Assembly: GCA_031292615.1 (NCBI GenBank)
Contig: JARLGT010000016.1
Coordinates: 1-33,582 of the forward strand
DNA from: Coriobacteriia bacterium
Lineage (GTDB): Bacteria; Actinomycetota; Coriobacteriia; Anaerosomatales; JAAXUF01
Length of the DNA: 33,582 bases
Reading direction: 5' to 3'
The position numbers and the translations under genes were made by a program. The notes below the pieces were generated by a model, which was not told the origin of the DNA, made no database searches, and saw only the letters and a program-made list of their open reading frames with translations. Shown in pieces: positions 16,757 to 24,184 of this stretch. Within the stretch, counting starts at the first letter, position 1; the number at the start of each line of letters is the position of its first letter.

Positions 16757-16866
16757 GCGTTCCCACCCCCCGGGAACAGGCCGAGCGATCCAACGGGCCG
16801 GCGCTTTCGCTCACACCACGAGCTGCGCCGAAGACGTCCGCCGATAAGCATCCTTCACAATTACCA

Positions 16867-16872
16867 CCATAC
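16867..16872 (-). promoter_or_regulatory. Candidate -10 element of the CRP-type promoter
   Basis: On the minus strand this reads TATGGT. The CRP-like palindrome is centred about 39-41 bases upstream of the transcription start that this box implies, the spacing of a class II activator promoter that needs no good -35. Transcription would lead into the triple-repeat gene, about 105 bases downstream. Confidence 0.45.
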
Positions 16873-16889
16873 CCCGTTTGGCCGAAAAG

Positions 16890-16907
16890 TGTGACTCAAA
16901 TCACACC
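16890..16907. promoter_or_regulatory. CRP/FNR-family operator-like palindrome
   Basis: The sequence GTGTGA-CTCAAA-TCACAC is a perfect 6+6 inverted repeat with a 6-base spacer and contains the full CRP consensus core TGTGA-N6-TCACA. It lies 134 bp upstream of the secreted triple-repeat gene and close to a -10-like box. The CNBD protein encoded at 8892-9314 lacks a DNA-binding domain and cannot itself be the regulator. Confidence 0.6.
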
Positions 16908-16985
16908 CACGTTTGCGCGGGTCGGCGGGGAAACGTCTGCGCCGAGCCGTACGTCGCGTGACACGCGTCGCGCGAGCAGCGTCGG

Positions 16986-18029
16986 CTAGAGCGTGTTCAT
17001 CTGGACGTTCGAGAACCGGCGTCGGTAGCTGCTCATGTAGTCGACCTTGCGCTCGAGCGCTCCGATCACGCCCTGCGCGAAGTTCACTCGCTCGAACTCC
17101 TGGGCGCTGCCGAGCCCGCCAGGGGAGAAGACGTTCACTTCCATGAGCTTGTCGCCCACGATGTCGAGGCCGACGAGGAACATGCCGTCGGCCACCAGCT
17201 TGGGTCGCACGATCTCGCAGATGCGCAGGTCGCGCTCGGTGATCGTGGCTTGGGCGATCTCGCCGCCTACGTGCACGTTGCTGCGGATGTCATCGCCCTG
17301 CCGCATGCGCCGAAACGCGGCGTAGTGGCCTTTGTACTTGAACGGTCGCCCGTTCATCATGAACAGCCGCGTGTCGCCCTGCTCGGCCTCTTCGAGGTAC
17401 TCCTGCGCGATCACGTAGCCGTCCCGCGTGAGCGCGTCGATGATCTGGTTGAGGTTCTTGTTCGAGGCGTGGTCGACCATGAACACGCCTTTGCCACCGC
17501 TACCTTGGAGCGGCTTGAGCACGGCTCGGCCACCCTGCTCTTTGACGAACTCCTTGATCTCATCCCGGTCGCGGGTGATGAGCGTGCGAGGCCGGACCTC
17601 CTCCGGGAACTCCTGGAAGTACATCTTGGTGATGGCCTTGGCCAAGCCGTTGGGGTCGTTGAGAACCACGACGCCGTTCCTCATCGCCAAGCGGCCGAAC
17701 TCGATGGCGGCGTTCTGTCTCCAGGGAGTCTCGGCGTCTTGCGACGGGTCGTTTCGCAGCATCAAGACGTCGAGTTCGTCGACGGTGATTCGCCGGGTCT
17801 TGGCGTTGGATCCGCGCAGACCGGACAGATAGGCGGCGCCGCTGGTGTACTTGTCCTTGGGCGCATGCCGGGCGCGCGCCTTGATCATCTCGTCGGGGTC
17901 GTAGGCAAAGTCGCAGGGCGTCATCACCCAAGCCTCGTGGCCAGCGTTTATCGCGGCCACCGCCAGCCGAGTGGTGGAGTAGCCAGCGGTTTCGCTGTCG
18001 ATGTCGTTGACCACGAACCCCATCTTCAT
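16986..18029 (-). CDS. ATP-grasp ligase, glutathione synthetase-like
   Basis: A 347-residue ATP-grasp enzyme. Features typical of the GshB-like family are NDPNGLAKAITKMYF, FPEEVRPRTLITRD, the glycine-rich AVLKPLQGSGGKGVFMV, AQEYLEEAEQGDTRLFM and a metal-binding LMEVNVFSPGGL. It should form an amide bond between a carboxylate and an amine using ATP. Gene order with N-formylglutamate amidohydrolase just upstream on the same strand (136-bp gap) recurs in many bacteria and may indicate synthesis or editing of a glutamate-containing peptide. No gshA is seen, so it need not make glutathione. The start is taken as the ATG at 18029 (GAGAGGA about 10 bases upstream); an ATG at 18059 has no site. Confidence 0.85.
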   Translation of the reverse strand: MKMGFVVNDIDSETAGYSTTRLAVAAINAGHEAWVMTPCDFAYDPDEMIKARARHAPKDKYTSGAAYLSGLRGSNAKTRRITVDELDVLMLRNDPSQDAETPWRQNAAIEFGRLAMRNGVVVLNDPNGLAKAITKMYFQEFPEEVRPRTLITRDRDEIKEFVKEQGGRAVLKPLQGSGGKGVFMVDHASNKNLNQIIDALTRDGYVIAQEYLEEAEQGDTRLFMMNGRPFKYKGHYAAFRRMRQGDDIRSNVHVGGEIAQATITERDLRICEIVRPKLVADGMFLVGLDIVGDKLMEVNVFSPGGLGSAQEFERVNFAQGVIGALERKVDYMSSYRRRFSNVQMNTL

Positions 18030-18165
18030 TGCAGAGCCGTCCTCTCGAGAAGTGGCCATGCGCAAGCGCGCAGTCCGACCGCATTCTCAGCCGTCGAAAG
18101 CCGCATCAGTATGTGCGCTGGATCGAAGGGGCGGAAGCCGGTTTTGCAGAGAATTAACGGCCGCT

Positions 18166-18987
18166 TTACCTAAGGTTCGAAAGCGCTGCAGTGACCACCG
18201 GGACGGCACATTCGAGCGCCGAGCGAATGCGGCTCACAGCGTGCTCGTCGACGCGCCCGGTCCACTCGTCCATGTACGTCTTCTTGAACTCGATCGCCAG
18301 TGCCGCGCCGCTCTCGGGAAACGTCTCGGCGATCCAGTGCGCGAAGTGCCCGCCGCGAAACTTCACGTTCTCGCGGCAGTCGAATCCCGCGTCGTTCATG
18401 ACCGCCGAGAACCCCTCGACCACTGGTGCCCATCGCTGGCGCTCGAGCCGACCCGTGCCGAGATTGACCTCGGGGTTCACTGCGGGGGGCGCGCCAGGAG
18501 CGGCCGCGCCGTCTCGGCGATGGTTGTAGCTGTGCAGGTCGAGAACGACGAAGCGACCGTGCTCGGCGATGATGCCGGATAGAACGGTGAACATTTCGGC
18601 GTAGAAGGTGTCGTAGACGGCGCGCGAGATGCGGTCCACTTGGTCAGGGAGTTCGTCGCGATAGACACCGAGCCCCCAGGCGTCCTCGGGACCCTGGTAG
18701 ACGGCGCGGAATCGGGGTCGGTTCAGGTCGACCTCGAAGCGCGAGCGCAGCACCTCAATCAGCGTGCAGCCGCGCGGTGCCATGCGCGCCGTATGCGGAT
18801 CCTCCTCCCGCAGGCGGTCTTGGTCGCCGAGCGCGATGTGCTCGCGAAGTTCGGGCCGCAACAGGTGGCCGGCGTGCAGCGCCAATGCGACCACCGGGCC
18901 CTCGCCGGTCACGATGCGTGCAAGCGGCGTGCCGGCTGCCTGAAGGGTGCGCACGGGTGCGTTGGAGTTGAACTTGAGTGGTTCCAT
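18166..18987 (-). CDS. N-formylglutamate amidohydrolase family protein
   Basis: A 273-residue zinc hydrolase of PF05013. Candidate metal and catalytic positions are in ALHAGH (about 36-41), EEDPHT (61-66), VDLNRPR (86-92), VLDLHSYNHRR (148-158), FRGGHFAHWI and IEFKKTYMDEWTG. Family members hydrolyse N-formyl-glutamate or related N-acyl amino acids. The gene lies upstream of the ATP-grasp gene on the same strand, forming a probable operon. The start ATG at 18987 has GGAG 3 bases upstream, a short spacing. No histidine-degradation genes are present, so a role in hut catabolism is unlikely. Confidence 0.88.
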   Translation of the reverse strand: MEPLKFNSNAPVRTLQAAGTPLARIVTGEGPVVALALHAGHLLRPELREHIALGDQDRLREEDPHTARMAPRGCTLIEVLRSRFEVDLNRPRFRAVYQGPEDAWGLGVYRDELPDQVDRISRAVYDTFYAEMFTVLSGIIAEHGRFVVLDLHSYNHRRDGAAAPGAPPAVNPEVNLGTGRLERQRWAPVVEGFSAVMNDAGFDCRENVKFRGGHFAHWIAETFPESGAALAIEFKKTYMDEWTGRVDEHAVSRIRSALECAVPVVTAALSNLR

Positions 18988-19017
18988 CTACTCCGAGCAG
19001 CCCCTCGTCGCTTTTGG

Positions 19018-19060
19018 ATACGGTGCCTGCGGTCAGGTGTCTGACACACGGTACCTGAGA
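19018..19060. repeat. REP-like palindromic sequence
   Basis: The perfect palindrome GTGTC-T-GACAC (19037-19047) is flanked by near-identical direct repeats ACGGTGCCTG and ACGGTACCTG (about 19019-19028 and 19048-19057). Such GTGTCTGACAC tags with GGTACC resemble REP or transposon-end debris. It lies between two minus-strand genes and there is no transposase in the window. Confidence 0.35.
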
Positions 19061-19146
19061 CGCCGCGCGGTGGGGAGGGGTTTGGGGCAGCGACAGCGCG
19101 ACGAGGCGGACGGCGCGGCCGCGGTGGCGGGCACGTCGCCGTTGGG

Positions 19147-19671
19147 CTACATCCGGCGGCTGTCGTAGGCCCAGTTCATGAGTGCCTGTCGTTGCTTGGG
19201 TCGGCAGCGGTCGTCGCCGGGAAGACAGTTCTTGCGCACCTGCGCGGCGTGTCGGCGAAACGCTCGCCATAGGGCTATTTGGTGCTCGTCTTCGCCCGGA
19301 ACGCGCCGGCCCATGAAGTAGCGGCAGTACCACTGGAACCACCCGCGCGGATCGTCCGGATGGATCCAGCCGCGCGCCTGCCACTCCGAGAGCGGAAGAC
19401 TCGCGTTGACGCCGAAGTAGTTGAGCTCCGGCGCGTGCCGCTCGTGACATAGCCGAGCGCCCGCGTACCAGGCGTTAGGGAACTCAGCTCGGCAGTCGGT
19501 GAGGTAGCGCCCGCCGAACACGCCGAGGTGCAGCACCTCCTCCGGCGTCAGCTCGGGCTCGAAGCCGGCCGCGAAGTCCCTGCCGGCGGGTGACGTGAGC
19601 ACGTACTCGTAGCCGTGCTGCATGAGGTCGTTGACCACGATCAGCTTGGGCCGGACTCCGTCATCGCGCAT
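19147..19671 (-). CDS. Conserved hypothetical protein
   Basis: A 174-residue soluble protein rich in Trp, Tyr and Arg. Motifs include YEYVLTSPAGRDF, VFGGRYLTDC, LNYFGVNASLPLSEWQ, DPRGWFQWYCRYFMGRR and a C-terminal KQRQALMNWAYDSRR. I remember very similar sequences in many bacteria without a known function; the strict conservation of the DPRGWFQWYCRY core suggests an enzyme or binding site. The start ATG at 19671 has AGGAGGT at 8-base spacing, which decides against longer readings. Stand-alone gene between the amidohydrolase operon and the divergent PIN-like gene. Confidence 0.82.
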   Translation of the reverse strand: MRDDGVRPKLIVVNDLMQHGYEYVLTSPAGRDFAAGFEPELTPEEVLHLGVFGGRYLTDCRAEFPNAWYAGARLCHERHAPELNYFGVNASLPLSEWQARGWIHPDDPRGWFQWYCRYFMGRRVPGEDEHQIALWRAFRRHAAQVRKNCLPGDDRCRPKQRQALMNWAYDSRRM

Positions 19672-19837
19672 CGGGGCGCACCTCCTGCGGCAGAGGGTAC
19701 ACCTGTTGCGGCCACCTTGAGCCGGCCTGGTGACTTGAGCGACGGAGCCGCCACGCCGATGAGTAGCATGGCGTCCGTGCATCGCGGGTGCATCAAGTGA
19801 GGTCCGGTTTCCGCGCGTAGACGACCTTGGGGGATCC

Positions 19838-20518
19838 GTGGGCAACAAGATCGTTCTGGTCGACTACGAGAACGTCCAACCCGAGTCACTCCGAGCGTTC
19901 GACTACGACCAGAGCAAGGTCCTCGTATTCGTCGGCTCGACACAGGTGAGACTGCCCTTTGAGTTGGTCGAAGCGATGCAACGCTTGGGCGACCGAGGCG
20001 AGTACGTCCGCATCACGGGCTGTGGGCCCAATGCGCTGGACTTCCACATCGCGTACTACATCGGCCGCCTCGCCGTTCAGAATCCCTCGGCGACGTTCCG
20101 TATCGTGTCGAACGACACAGGGTTCGACCCGCTCATCGAGCACCTCAAGGCGAAGAACATCAGCGTGGTTCGGAGTGGTGCACCCAAGGCGATTGCGGCA
20201 CCACAGCCTAAGGCGAGCGCGCAACCGCAGCCCAAGTCGAAGAAGGCTCCCAAGTCACAGGCCAAACCGAGCCCAAAGCCGGCCAGTCCCAAGACAAGCG
20301 CCGAGGACCGAGCTCGTCAGTTCATGGCAAACGTGTGCCAGCCCAAGTCGACGAAGCCCCGAAACGAGAAGACGCTTGCCAGTGCGATCGGGTCGTTCTA
20401 CCAAAAGAAGCTGAGCGAACAAGAGGTCGCGGCCGTTGTGGGGGCGATGCGCAAGTTCGGCTTCATCAAAGTGGCGGGCGGCAAGATCAGCTACGCAGTG
20501 GCTGAGTACGCTCCGTAG
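19838..20518 (+). CDS. PIN/NYN-like nuclease domain protein
   Basis: A 226-residue protein with three parts. Residues 1-113 form a PIN/NYN-like fold with acidic residues in the expected places: VDYENVQ (D9), LDFHIAYYIG (D68) and SNDTGFDPLI (D93, D97), suggesting a metal-dependent RNase. Residues about 116-160 are a low-complexity Pro/Lys/Gln/Ser linker. Residues about 165-226 form a small helical domain ending with KFGFIKVAGGKISYAV, like a winged-helix nucleic-acid binder. Start GTG at 19838, after GGGGG. Targets are unknown; related proteins act on RNA or in defence. Confidence 0.85.
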   Translation: MGNKIVLVDYENVQPESLRAFDYDQSKVLVFVGSTQVRLPFELVEAMQRLGDRGEYVRITGCGPNALDFHIAYYIGRLAVQNPSATFRIVSNDTGFDPLIEHLKAKNISVVRSGAPKAIAAPQPKASAQPQPKSKKAPKSQAKPSPKPASPKTSAEDRARQFMANVCQPKSTKPRNEKTLASAIGSFYQKKLSEQEVAAVVGAMRKFGFIKVAGGKISYAVAEYAP

Positions 20519-20593
20519 GCCCGTCGGCCCGCACACCTGTGCCGCGTGCTCCCTCCGGGTACATTCCTATTCGACCACCAACCCGGAGCCAGG

Positions 20594-22129
20594 ATGCCAA
20601 CCGCCACAGACGAACATCGACTCATTCTCGTCACCGGCGCCACCGGCTACATCGGCGGCAGTCTCCTGCGACCATTGGTGGACGCCGGCTATCGGGTTCG
20701 AGCGGCAGCGCGAACGCCCGAGCGTCTTGCCGGTCACGTTCCCGAGGAAGTCGACGTTGTCGGCTGCGATGTGCTCGATTCCGGGCAGGTGACAGCCGCC
20801 CTCGAAGGCGTCGACACGGCCTTCTACCTCGTGCACTCCCTCGGCGATAGCGACCGGTACGCCGAGCTCGATCGAAACGCCGCCCTCATATTCTCGGCTG
20901 CGTGTCGCGAGCAGGGCGTGAGGCGAATCGTCTATCTGGGCGGGCTGGGCGCGAACTCAGGTGGTCGCCTGTCCGAGCATCTCGCAAGCCGTCAGGAGGT
21001 CGGGCGCGAGCTCGCCGCGGCCGGCGTGCCGGTTGTGGAGTTCCGCGCTTCGATCGTTCTGGGCGCAGGCTCGACCTCGTTCGAGATGATCAGGAACCTC
21101 GTGGAGAAGCTCCCAGCGATGACCACTCCTCGCTGGGTCCGGATGGCTTCGCAACCGATCGCGCTGGCCGACGTGGTCGCCTACCTTGTGGCCAGCGTCG
21201 CAGTTGAGCTCGAAGAGGGCACCTCGCACCGGATCTACGAGATCGGGGGATCCGACCGCGTGAGCTACGGCGACCTGATGCGTCTCTATGCGCACGCCCG
21301 CGGTCTGCGTCGGCTGGTCCTACCGGTGCCGGTGTTGTCGCCCGGCCTGTCGGGCTGGTGGCTCTACCTCTTCACGCCCAAGCAGGCGAAAGTGGGCCGA
21401 CAGCTCGCCGAGTCCCCGCGCTTCCCAACCGTCGTCACCGATGACTCGGCCGCGCGCGACTTCCCGGGAATCCATCCCATCGGCGCGGCGGAGGCGATGG
21501 AGCAGACTCTGCGCATCGAGGATGAGGAGTTCGCCCGAATCTGCTGGGACGAGGAGTACGCGGGCCGCACGGCACCCGTCTCGGAGGAGCGGCAGGGGCG
21601 CTACATCGACTCGCGCGTGTTGCGCGTTGCCTGTCCTCCCGAGGCGGCCTTCGACCCGATCGCGTGCATCGGGGGAGAGCGCGGTTGGTACGCGTTCGAC
21701 ACGCTGTGGGACCTCCGCGGCTTCATCGACATACTCCTGGGCGGTCCGGGGCGTCGGCGCGGCCGGAAGGATCCGTTCGTGCTCGTCGAAGGTGACTACC
21801 TCGACTGGTGGCGCGTGGAGCGTCTCGACCCGCCCAGACTGCTGCGCCTCGTCGCCGAGATGCGCTTGCCGGGGCGAGGCTGGCTGCAGTACGAGCTGCG
21901 TCGCGACGGCGAGAGCACGATTGTGCGGCAGACGGCGCTCTTCGATGCGAAAGGCGTGCTGGGCCGCCTGTACTGGTATTCGGTGTTGCCGTTTCACCAC
22001 TTCGTCTTCAACGGCACGCTGCAAGGTGTGGAGCGCGAGTGTCTTGCGCTCGTGTCGGGCCCAAACACATGCCCGCTGCCGGGCGCGTATGACCGCTCGC
22101 TCGAGCGCAGAGCAAGCGAGTCCGAGTAG
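20594..22129 (+). CDS. SDR family oxidoreductase with C-terminal DUF2867 domain
   Basis: A 511-residue two-domain protein. The N-terminal extended/atypical SDR part has the cofactor motif VTGATGYIGGSLL (about 13-25), AAARTPERL and FRASIVLGAGSTSFE. The C-terminal DUF2867 domain (about 350-495) carries RGWYAFDTLWDLRG, GDYLDWWRVE, LRLPGRGWLQYEL-like and FHHFVFNGTL. The substrate is unknown. The start ATG at 20594 has GGAG at 5-base spacing. It leads directly into the SOUL and DUF427 genes (13-bp gap, then an overlap), so the three are probably one transcript. Confidence 0.9.
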   Translation: MPTATDEHRLILVTGATGYIGGSLLRPLVDAGYRVRAAARTPERLAGHVPEEVDVVGCDVLDSGQVTAALEGVDTAFYLVHSLGDSDRYAELDRNAALIFSAACREQGVRRIVYLGGLGANSGGRLSEHLASRQEVGRELAAAGVPVVEFRASIVLGAGSTSFEMIRNLVEKLPAMTTPRWVRMASQPIALADVVAYLVASVAVELEEGTSHRIYEIGGSDRVSYGDLMRLYAHARGLRRLVLPVPVLSPGLSGWWLYLFTPKQAKVGRQLAESPRFPTVVTDDSAARDFPGIHPIGAAEAMEQTLRIEDEEFARICWDEEYAGRTAPVSEERQGRYIDSRVLRVACPPEAAFDPIACIGGERGWYAFDTLWDLRGFIDILLGGPGRRRGRKDPFVLVEGDYLDWWRVERLDPPRLLRLVAEMRLPGRGWLQYELRRDGESTIVRQTALFDAKGVLGRLYWYSVLPFHHFVFNGTLQGVERECLALVSGPNTCPLPGAYDRSLERRASESE

Positions 22130-22142
22130 GAGAGGACGACCC

Positions 22143-22760
22143 ATGTCTGTCGAGTCACCCAAGTACGAAGTGTTGCGCCATGACGGCGAATTCGAGCTGC
22201 GCCGCTACGACGGATACCTGACTGCGAACGTGCGCATCGCGGCCGCCGGCTACAGTCAGGCCGCCAACGCTGGGTTCGGCCCGCTTGCGGACTACATCTT
22301 CGGCAACAACCACGCATCCGATCGCATCGCGATGACGGCGCCGGTCACCTCCGGCATGGCATGCTGCCAGAAGATCGCGATGACCGCGCCGGTGAGCGCG
22401 GCCGAGTCGCAAGGCGACTACGTCGTGAGCTTCACCATGCCCTCCGGCTACACGAGGGACAGTCTGCCCGAGCCCAACAATCCGCGCGTCAGCATCGAGT
22501 CGGTCCCGCCGGGCGCCTTCGCGGTGGTGCGCTACAGCGGCTACATGAACGACAAGAACGCCGAGAAGGCTCGCGGTGAGTTGGACGCTTGGATCGCCGA
22601 GGAGGGCCTGACGCCTAGCGGCGAGCCGGTTGCAGCTCAGTACGACGCGCCGTGGAAGCCGGGCTTCGCTCGGCGCAACGAGATCCTGATACCGGTAGCC
22701 GAGCCAGCGGCGGCCGCTGCTGCCGAGGCTGACGGCGACGTCGCGAGCGCCGAGTCGTGA
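22143..22760 (+). CDS. SOUL family heme-binding protein
   Basis: A 205-residue SOUL/HBP-family protein (PF04832). Motifs are YEVLRHDGEFELRRYDGYL, the repeated IAMTAPV (two copies around residues 62-86), VSFTMPSGYT, PPGAFAVVRYSGYMN and YDAPWKPGFARRNEILIPV. The family binds heme or porphyrins weakly. An Ala/Glu-rich tail of about 20 residues ends the protein. GAGAGGA lies 9 bases before the ATG at 22143. Its stop overlaps the start of the DUF427 gene (GTGA), implying translational coupling. Confidence 0.92.
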   Translation: MSVESPKYEVLRHDGEFELRRYDGYLTANVRIAAAGYSQAANAGFGPLADYIFGNNHASDRIAMTAPVTSGMACCQKIAMTAPVSAAESQGDYVVSFTMPSGYTRDSLPEPNNPRVSIESVPPGAFAVVRYSGYMNDKNAEKARGELDAWIAEEGLTPSGEPVAAQYDAPWKPGFARRNEILIPVAEPAAAAAAEADGDVASAES

Positions 22761-23233
22761 GCGAGCGCGCGACGGAGTCGGTGTGGGAGTACCCGCGCCC
22801 GCCGGCCATCGAGCGGGTTTCTCGGCACATCCGGGCAGTCGTGGGCGGCCATGTGATCGCCCAGACGACGCGCCCCATCCGTGTGCTGGAGACCAGCCAT
22901 CCGCCGGTCTACTACATCCCGCCCGAAGACGTGGCGAAGCAGTACTTGCAGCGGAGCCCGCACTCAACCTTGTGCGAGTACAAGGGCCGAGCGCACTACT
23001 ACTCCATCGTGGTCGATGGCGAGAAGCGCAGCAACGTTGCGTGGTGCTACCCAAATCCTAGCCCCGGCTACGAGGAGCTGGCCGGCTACATCGCCTTCTA
23101 CCCTTGGGCGTTGGACGAGGCGACGGTGGACGGCGAGCAGGTCACTCCGCAGCCGGGCCGGTTCTACGGAGGCTGGATCACGCATGAGATCCAGGGTCCC
23201 TTCAAGGGCGAACCGGGGACGATGGGCTGGTAG
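22757..23233 (+). CDS. DUF427 domain protein
   Basis: A 158-residue protein of the DUF427 family (PF04248). Typical strings are ESVWEYPRPP, VVGGHVIAQT, RVLETSHPPVYYIPPEDV, CEYKGRAHYYSI, AWCYPNPSPGYEEL and IAFYPWALDEATVDGE. The protein has a beta-rich fold and no assigned reaction. The GTG start at 22757 overlaps the stop of the SOUL gene by four bases, so the pair is translationally coupled. The conserved C, H and Y residues around CEYKGRAHYY may form a ligand site, but this is a guess. Confidence 0.9.
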   Translation: MSERATESVWEYPRPPAIERVSRHIRAVVGGHVIAQTTRPIRVLETSHPPVYYIPPEDVAKQYLQRSPHSTLCEYKGRAHYYSIVVDGEKRSNVAWCYPNPSPGYEELAGYIAFYPWALDEATVDGEQVTPQPGRFYGGWITHEIQGPFKGEPGTMGW

Positions 23234-23270
23234 GCGTGCCGTTGCCGCAGCACGGTTTGCACTCGCGAGA

Positions 23271-23276
23271 TAGACT
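23271..23276 (+). promoter_or_regulatory. Candidate -10 box of a leaderless promoter
   Basis: TAGACT ends 7 bases before the GTG at 23284, the spacing expected if transcription starts at the start codon. No ribosome binding site precedes that GTG. This is suggestive only. Confidence 0.35.
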
Positions 23277-23283
23277 TGGGCTT

Positions 23284-23568
23284 GTGAGCAACGAGATCCC
23301 CACATGGACTGTCCTAGACGAGCCCTCGGCCGAGGAGTTCGAGGCCGCCGAGGAAGAGCTGGCCAAGCCCAGCGCGAGGTCGATCGTGTTCCGGTTTCTC
23401 AAGCTCGTTGTGGCTTTGCTGCTCGTGGCAGCACTAGTCGTCTACTTTGCGACTCCATTCATCAACGTCTTCGGGAGCGCCCCGTATCGCTGGCTGCACC
23501 GAAACTCGGGGATTCAGACGATCCCCGTTGCTCCCGCGCCGAAGAGCAACCCCAAGCTCCCCGCGTGA
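23284..23568 (+). CDS. Small single-pass membrane protein
   Basis: A 94-residue protein, probably cytoplasmic at the N-terminus (acidic, EEFEAAEEELAKPS), with one membrane helix (VVALLLVAALVVYFATPFI) and a short proline-rich C-terminal tail. No family recognised. The start is taken as GTG 23284, possibly leaderless; an earlier in-frame GTG at 23236 would directly follow the DUF427 stop. Its stop codon lies at the GTG (23565) of the next reading frame. Confidence 0.7.
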   Translation: MSNEIPTWTVLDEPSAEEFEAAEEELAKPSARSIVFRFLKLVVALLLVAALVVYFATPFINVFGSAPYRWLHRNSGIQTIPVAPAPKSNPKLPA

Positions 23569-23591
23569 GCCGTCCCGAAGGGATGCGACAG

Positions 23592-24164
23592 GTGACGACA
23601 GCCGCTCATCCCAGTGGCGCCGAGCCAGCCGGCAAGAGGCTTACTGCCAAGGACGCTCGAGCCGTCGCCGAGCGCATCGCCGCAGGTGAGCGCCATGCAG
23701 CAATCGCCGCGCGCTTCGGCGTCTCGACCCAGACCGTGCGCGCGATCAAGAGCGGCAAGCGCTGGGCCGAGGCAATCGACGACGACCTGCGCGCCCGGAT
23801 GCAGGCAGTCTCTACCTCCGCGGTTCTGGACGCCGAAAGCGCGCAGCGAGTCATGGCAGCGCTCGAGGCCGGCCGCTCCGGCCAAGCAATAGCCGAGGAG
23901 TTCGGTATCAGCCCCAGCATGGTCAGCGCCATCAAGCATGGCCAAGCGTGGTCGTCGCTCGACCCCGAGCTGCCCTCGCGCCTCGCTGAGAAGCCGCAGA
24001 AGGGCAAGGCCCTGACCGCGACGCAGGTCGCCGAGATGAAGCAGCGGCTGGCCGCCGGGCAGTCGTCGCGGACGGTCGCCGCCGAGTACGGCGTGTCGGC
24101 GTCGACGGTGCTTGCGATCGCGAGGGGCAAGACGTGGGCGGACGTGGAGGCGCGGGGCGGCTAG
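23592..24164 (+). CDS. DNA-binding protein of three tandem helix-turn-helix modules
   Basis: A 190-residue protein built almost entirely from three copies of one module, at about 17-60, 79-123 and 141-185 (period about 62). Each has the pattern A-x3-A-x2-G-V/I-S-x-S/T-x-V-x-A-I-x-x-G-x-x-W. Examples are AAIAARFGVSTQTVRAIKSG, QAIAEEFGISPSMVSAIKHG and TVAAEYGVSASTVLAIARG. This resembles the resolvase or homing-endonuclease type HTH. There is no catalytic domain. It should bind an extended DNA site. The start is taken as GTG 23592 with GAAGGGA at 8-base spacing; GTG 23565 (overlapping the previous stop) and ATG 23583 are alternatives. It ends 20 bp from the convergent DUF2075 gene. Confidence 0.8.
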   Translation: MTTAAHPSGAEPAGKRLTAKDARAVAERIAAGERHAAIAARFGVSTQTVRAIKSGKRWAEAIDDDLRARMQAVSTSAVLDAESAQRVMAALEAGRSGQAIAEEFGISPSMVSAIKHGQAWSSLDPELPSRLAEKPQKGKALTATQVAEMKQRLAAGQSSRTVAAEYGVSASTVLAIARGKTWADVEARGG

Positions 24165-24184
24165 CGCCCTCACCCGTGGCCCGC

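Noticed and set aside
17250-18173. Plus-strand open frame opposite the ATP-grasp gene
   Set aside because: No motif in translation; the opposite strand carries a full ATP-grasp domain.
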